Shown piece after piece: positions 62,281-64,000 of a DNA stretch of 64,000 bases. This DNA comes from Xestospongia muta (taxonomy: Eukaryota > Porifera > Demospongiae > Haplosclerida > Petrosiidae): the NCBI GenBank assembly GCA_963693285.1, contig OY848923.1, positions 4,557,609 through 4,621,608 of the forward strand, in the 5' to 3' direction. The translations under genes and the position numbers were made by a program. Each line of letters starts with the position of its first letter. Position 1 is the stretch's first letter. Below the pieces are notes generated by a model, which saw only the letters and a list, made by a program, of their open reading frames with translations, had not been told where the DNA came from and made no database searches.

Positions 62281-62700
62281 GATTAGAAATTAACTGTGAA
62301 AACTGGTTAAATAAGCTGATCTAAAGAGTTTAGTAAGTTTATCTCTCTTAAATATACTAATAAAGTAGTCTAAATAGGTGAAAACCCTAAAATAAAGAGT
62401 TTACAGCTTTATGAAAGTTAAAAAAGATTAGAAATTAACTGTGAAAACTGGTTAAATAAGATGATCTAAAGAGTTCAGTAAGTTTATCTCTCTTAAATAT
62501 ACTAATAAAGTAGTCTAAATAGGTTAAAACCCTAAAATAAAGAGTTTACAGCTTTTTGAAAGTTAAAAAAGATTAGAAATTAACTGTGAAAACTGGTTAA
62601 ATAAGCTGGTCTAAAGAGTTCAGTAAGTTTATCTCTCTTAAATATACTAATAAAGTAGTCTAAATAGGTTAAAACCCTAAAATAAAGAGTTTACAGCTTT
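62160..62700 (+). repeat. Run of AAACCCTAAAATA / TTTACAGC monomers
   Basis: Four successive units near 62240, 62385, 62530 and 62675 share AACCCTAAAATAAAG and TTTACAGC. The first and third of these also share GCTGGTCTAAAGAGTTCAG (62171 and 62606), three units apart. The second has GTGAAAACCC and CTTTATGAAAG. This looks like a very local amplification with alternating forms. Confidence 0.7.
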
Positions 62701-64000
62701 TTGAAAGTTAAAAAAGATTAGAAATTAACTGTCAAAACTGGTTAAATAAGCTGATCTAAAGAGTTTAGTAAGTTTATCTCTCTTAAATATACTAACAAAG
62801 TAGTCTAAATAGGTTAAAACTCTAAAATAAAGAGTTTGGAGCTTCTTGAAAGTTAAAAAAGATTAGAAATTAATGGTGAAAACTGGTTAAATAAGCTGAA
62901 CTAAAGACTTTAGTAAGTTTATCTCTCTTAAATATACTAATAAAGTAGTCTAAATAGGTTAAATCTATAAAATAAAGAGTTTAGAGCTTTTTGAAAGTTA
63001 AAAAAGATTAGAAATTAATGGTGAAAAGTGGTTAAATAAGCTGATCTAAAGAGTTTAGTAAGTGTATCTCTCTTAAATATACTAATAAAGTAGTCTAAAT
63101 AGGTTAAAACTCTAAAATAAAGAGTTTAGAGCTTTTTGAAAGTTAAAAAAGATTAGAAATTAACTGTGAAAACTGGTTAAATAAGCTGATCTAAAGAGTT
63201 TAGTAAGTTTATCTCTCTTAAATATACTAATAAAGTAGTCTAAATAGGTTAAAACTCTAAAATAAAGAGTTTAGAGCTTTTTGAAAGTTAAAAAAGATTA
63301 GAAATTAATGGTGAAACTTGGTTAAATAAGCTGATCTAAAGAGTTTAGTAAGTTTATCTCTCTTAAATATACTAAGAAAGTAGTCTAAATAGGTTAAAAC
63401 TCTAAAATAAAGTGTTTAGAGCTTTCTGAAAGTTAAAAAAGATTAGAAATTAACGGTGAAAACTGGTTAAATAGGCTGATCTAAAGAGTTTAGTAAGTTT
63501 ATCTCTCTTAAATATACTAATAAAGTAGTCTAAATAGGTTAAAACTCTAAAATAAAGAGTTTAGAGCATTTTGGAAGTTAAAAAAGATTAGAAATTAATG
63601 GTGAAAACTGATTAAATAAGCTTATCTAAAGAGATTAGTAAGTTTATCTGTCTTAAATATACTAATAAACTAGTCTAAAAAGGTTAAAACTATAAAATAA
63701 AGTGTTTAGAGCTTTCTGAAAGTTAAAAAAAATTAGAAATTAACTGTGAAAACTGGTTAAATAAGCTGATCTAAAGAGTTTAGTAAGTTTATCTCTCTTA
63801 AATATACTAATAAAGTAGTCTAAATAGGTTAAAACCCTAAAATAAAGAGTTTAGAGCTTTTTGAAAGTTAAAAAAGATTAGAAATTAACTGTGAAAACTG
63901 ATTAAATAAGCTGATCTAAAGAGTTTAGTAAGTTTATGTCTTGTAAATATACTAATAAAGTAGTCTAAATAGGTTAAAATTCTAAAATAAAGAGTTTGGA

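Larger units (their letters stand above)
1..64000 (+). repeat. Tandem satellite array, about 145 bp monomer, fills window
   Basis: Every part of the window is a copy of one AT-rich unit of about 145 bp, all head to tail and in one orientation. The word GGTTAAATAA recurs at 31, 176, 321 and 466 and can be followed with little drift to 63900, giving about 442 intervals. Net loss against a perfect 145 grid is about 221 bp. Of that, 82 bp is one deletion and the rest is mostly single-base loss in the A-run and a few small deletions. Most neighbouring monomers differ at only a few sites. The array enters at 1 and leaves at 64000 mid-unit, so its true length exceeds the window. There is no stretch of other sequence: no gene, RNA gene, promoter-like unique region or mobile element. 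Such arrays are typical of eukaryotic heterochromatin, often near centromeres. That location is inferred, not seen. Confidence 0.99.

Noticed and set aside
62230..62690. Plant-type telomere motif (AAACCCTAAA)
   Set aside because: It is a single T-to-C change in the consensus AAACTCTAAA, occurring once per unit in some monomers, and is never in tandem.
1..64000. Possible protein-coding or tandem-repeat protein gene
   Set aside because: The unit is not a multiple of three and has stops in all frames on both strands, so no frame stays open over even one full unit.
1..64000. CRISPR array
   Set aside because: There are no short repeats separated by unique spacers; the entire 145 bp is repeated, and no cas-like gene is present.
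1..64000. CENP-B box
   Set aside because: No match to the TTCG...CGGG core was seen; the consensus has no CpG at all.
1..64000. Identification with a known satellite such as alpha satellite or the Tenebrio 142-bp satellite
   Set aside because: Length differs from alpha satellite (171 bp), and I cannot confirm sequence identity to any named family from memory. A repeat-library search would be decisive.
1..64000. tRNA, rRNA or other RNA genes
   Set aside because: At about 23% GC and with complete tandem repetition there is no cloverleaf, conserved rRNA core or unique structured segment.

Overview
The whole 64 kb window is one uninterrupted head-to-tail satellite DNA array. The unit is about 145 bp. 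One landmark word followed from position 31 to 63900 recurs about 443 times, a mean spacing of about 144.5 bp. Consensus composition, counted by hand, is 63 A, 48 T, 22 G and 12 C (about 23% GC, no CpG). Every unit lies in the same orientation. I found no gene, RNA gene, transposon, CRISPR array or unique-sequence island. Because 145 is not a multiple of 3 and the unit is full of TAA, TAG and TGA (and their complements), no frame on either strand stays open across more than a fraction of a unit.

The organism cannot be named from this. An array this long, with near-nucleosome-size units and nested segmental duplications, is typical of eukaryotic pericentromeric, centromeric or other heterochromatic DNA. 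I do not recognise the monomer as a published family. A centromeric role is inference.

Layout: 1-9.5 kb holds ordinary monomers plus an irregular higher-order repeat whose marker monomers are 12, 9 and 8 units apart. 9.5-15.7 kb holds 9-, 17- and 14-unit duplications. 16.2-22.9 kb is a tandem pair of 23-unit blocks of 3,318 bp that agree at every marker compared, the youngest large event I can see. 22.9-24.9 kb is a tandem pair of 7-unit blocks of 1,014 bp. At 25.5 kb one monomer is cut to 63 bp. Near 28 kb the monomer subfamilies change: the GAAAGCTAAA class, common to the left, almost disappears, and the TTAATGGTG, AAAAATTAG and TTGAAACGCTAA classes become common. 28.2-38.3 kb is a nested duplication in the order A, B1, B2, A', B3. 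39.9-45.3 kb is partly repeated at 51.8-54.8 kb and again near 61.7-62.3 kb. The right end has short local duplications.

The most unusual observations are: many recurrent variants are G-C or A-T swaps rather than transitions; the monomer appears to be an ancient dimer of about 72 bp halves; each unit carries a 7-bp-arm dyad; block lengths of 12, 9 and 8 units recur in both halves of the array; and one whole-unit loss carries a 4-bp scar near 38.03 kb. Coordinates of blocks come from reading marker variants by eye; block ends are good to roughly one monomer unless stated otherwise.
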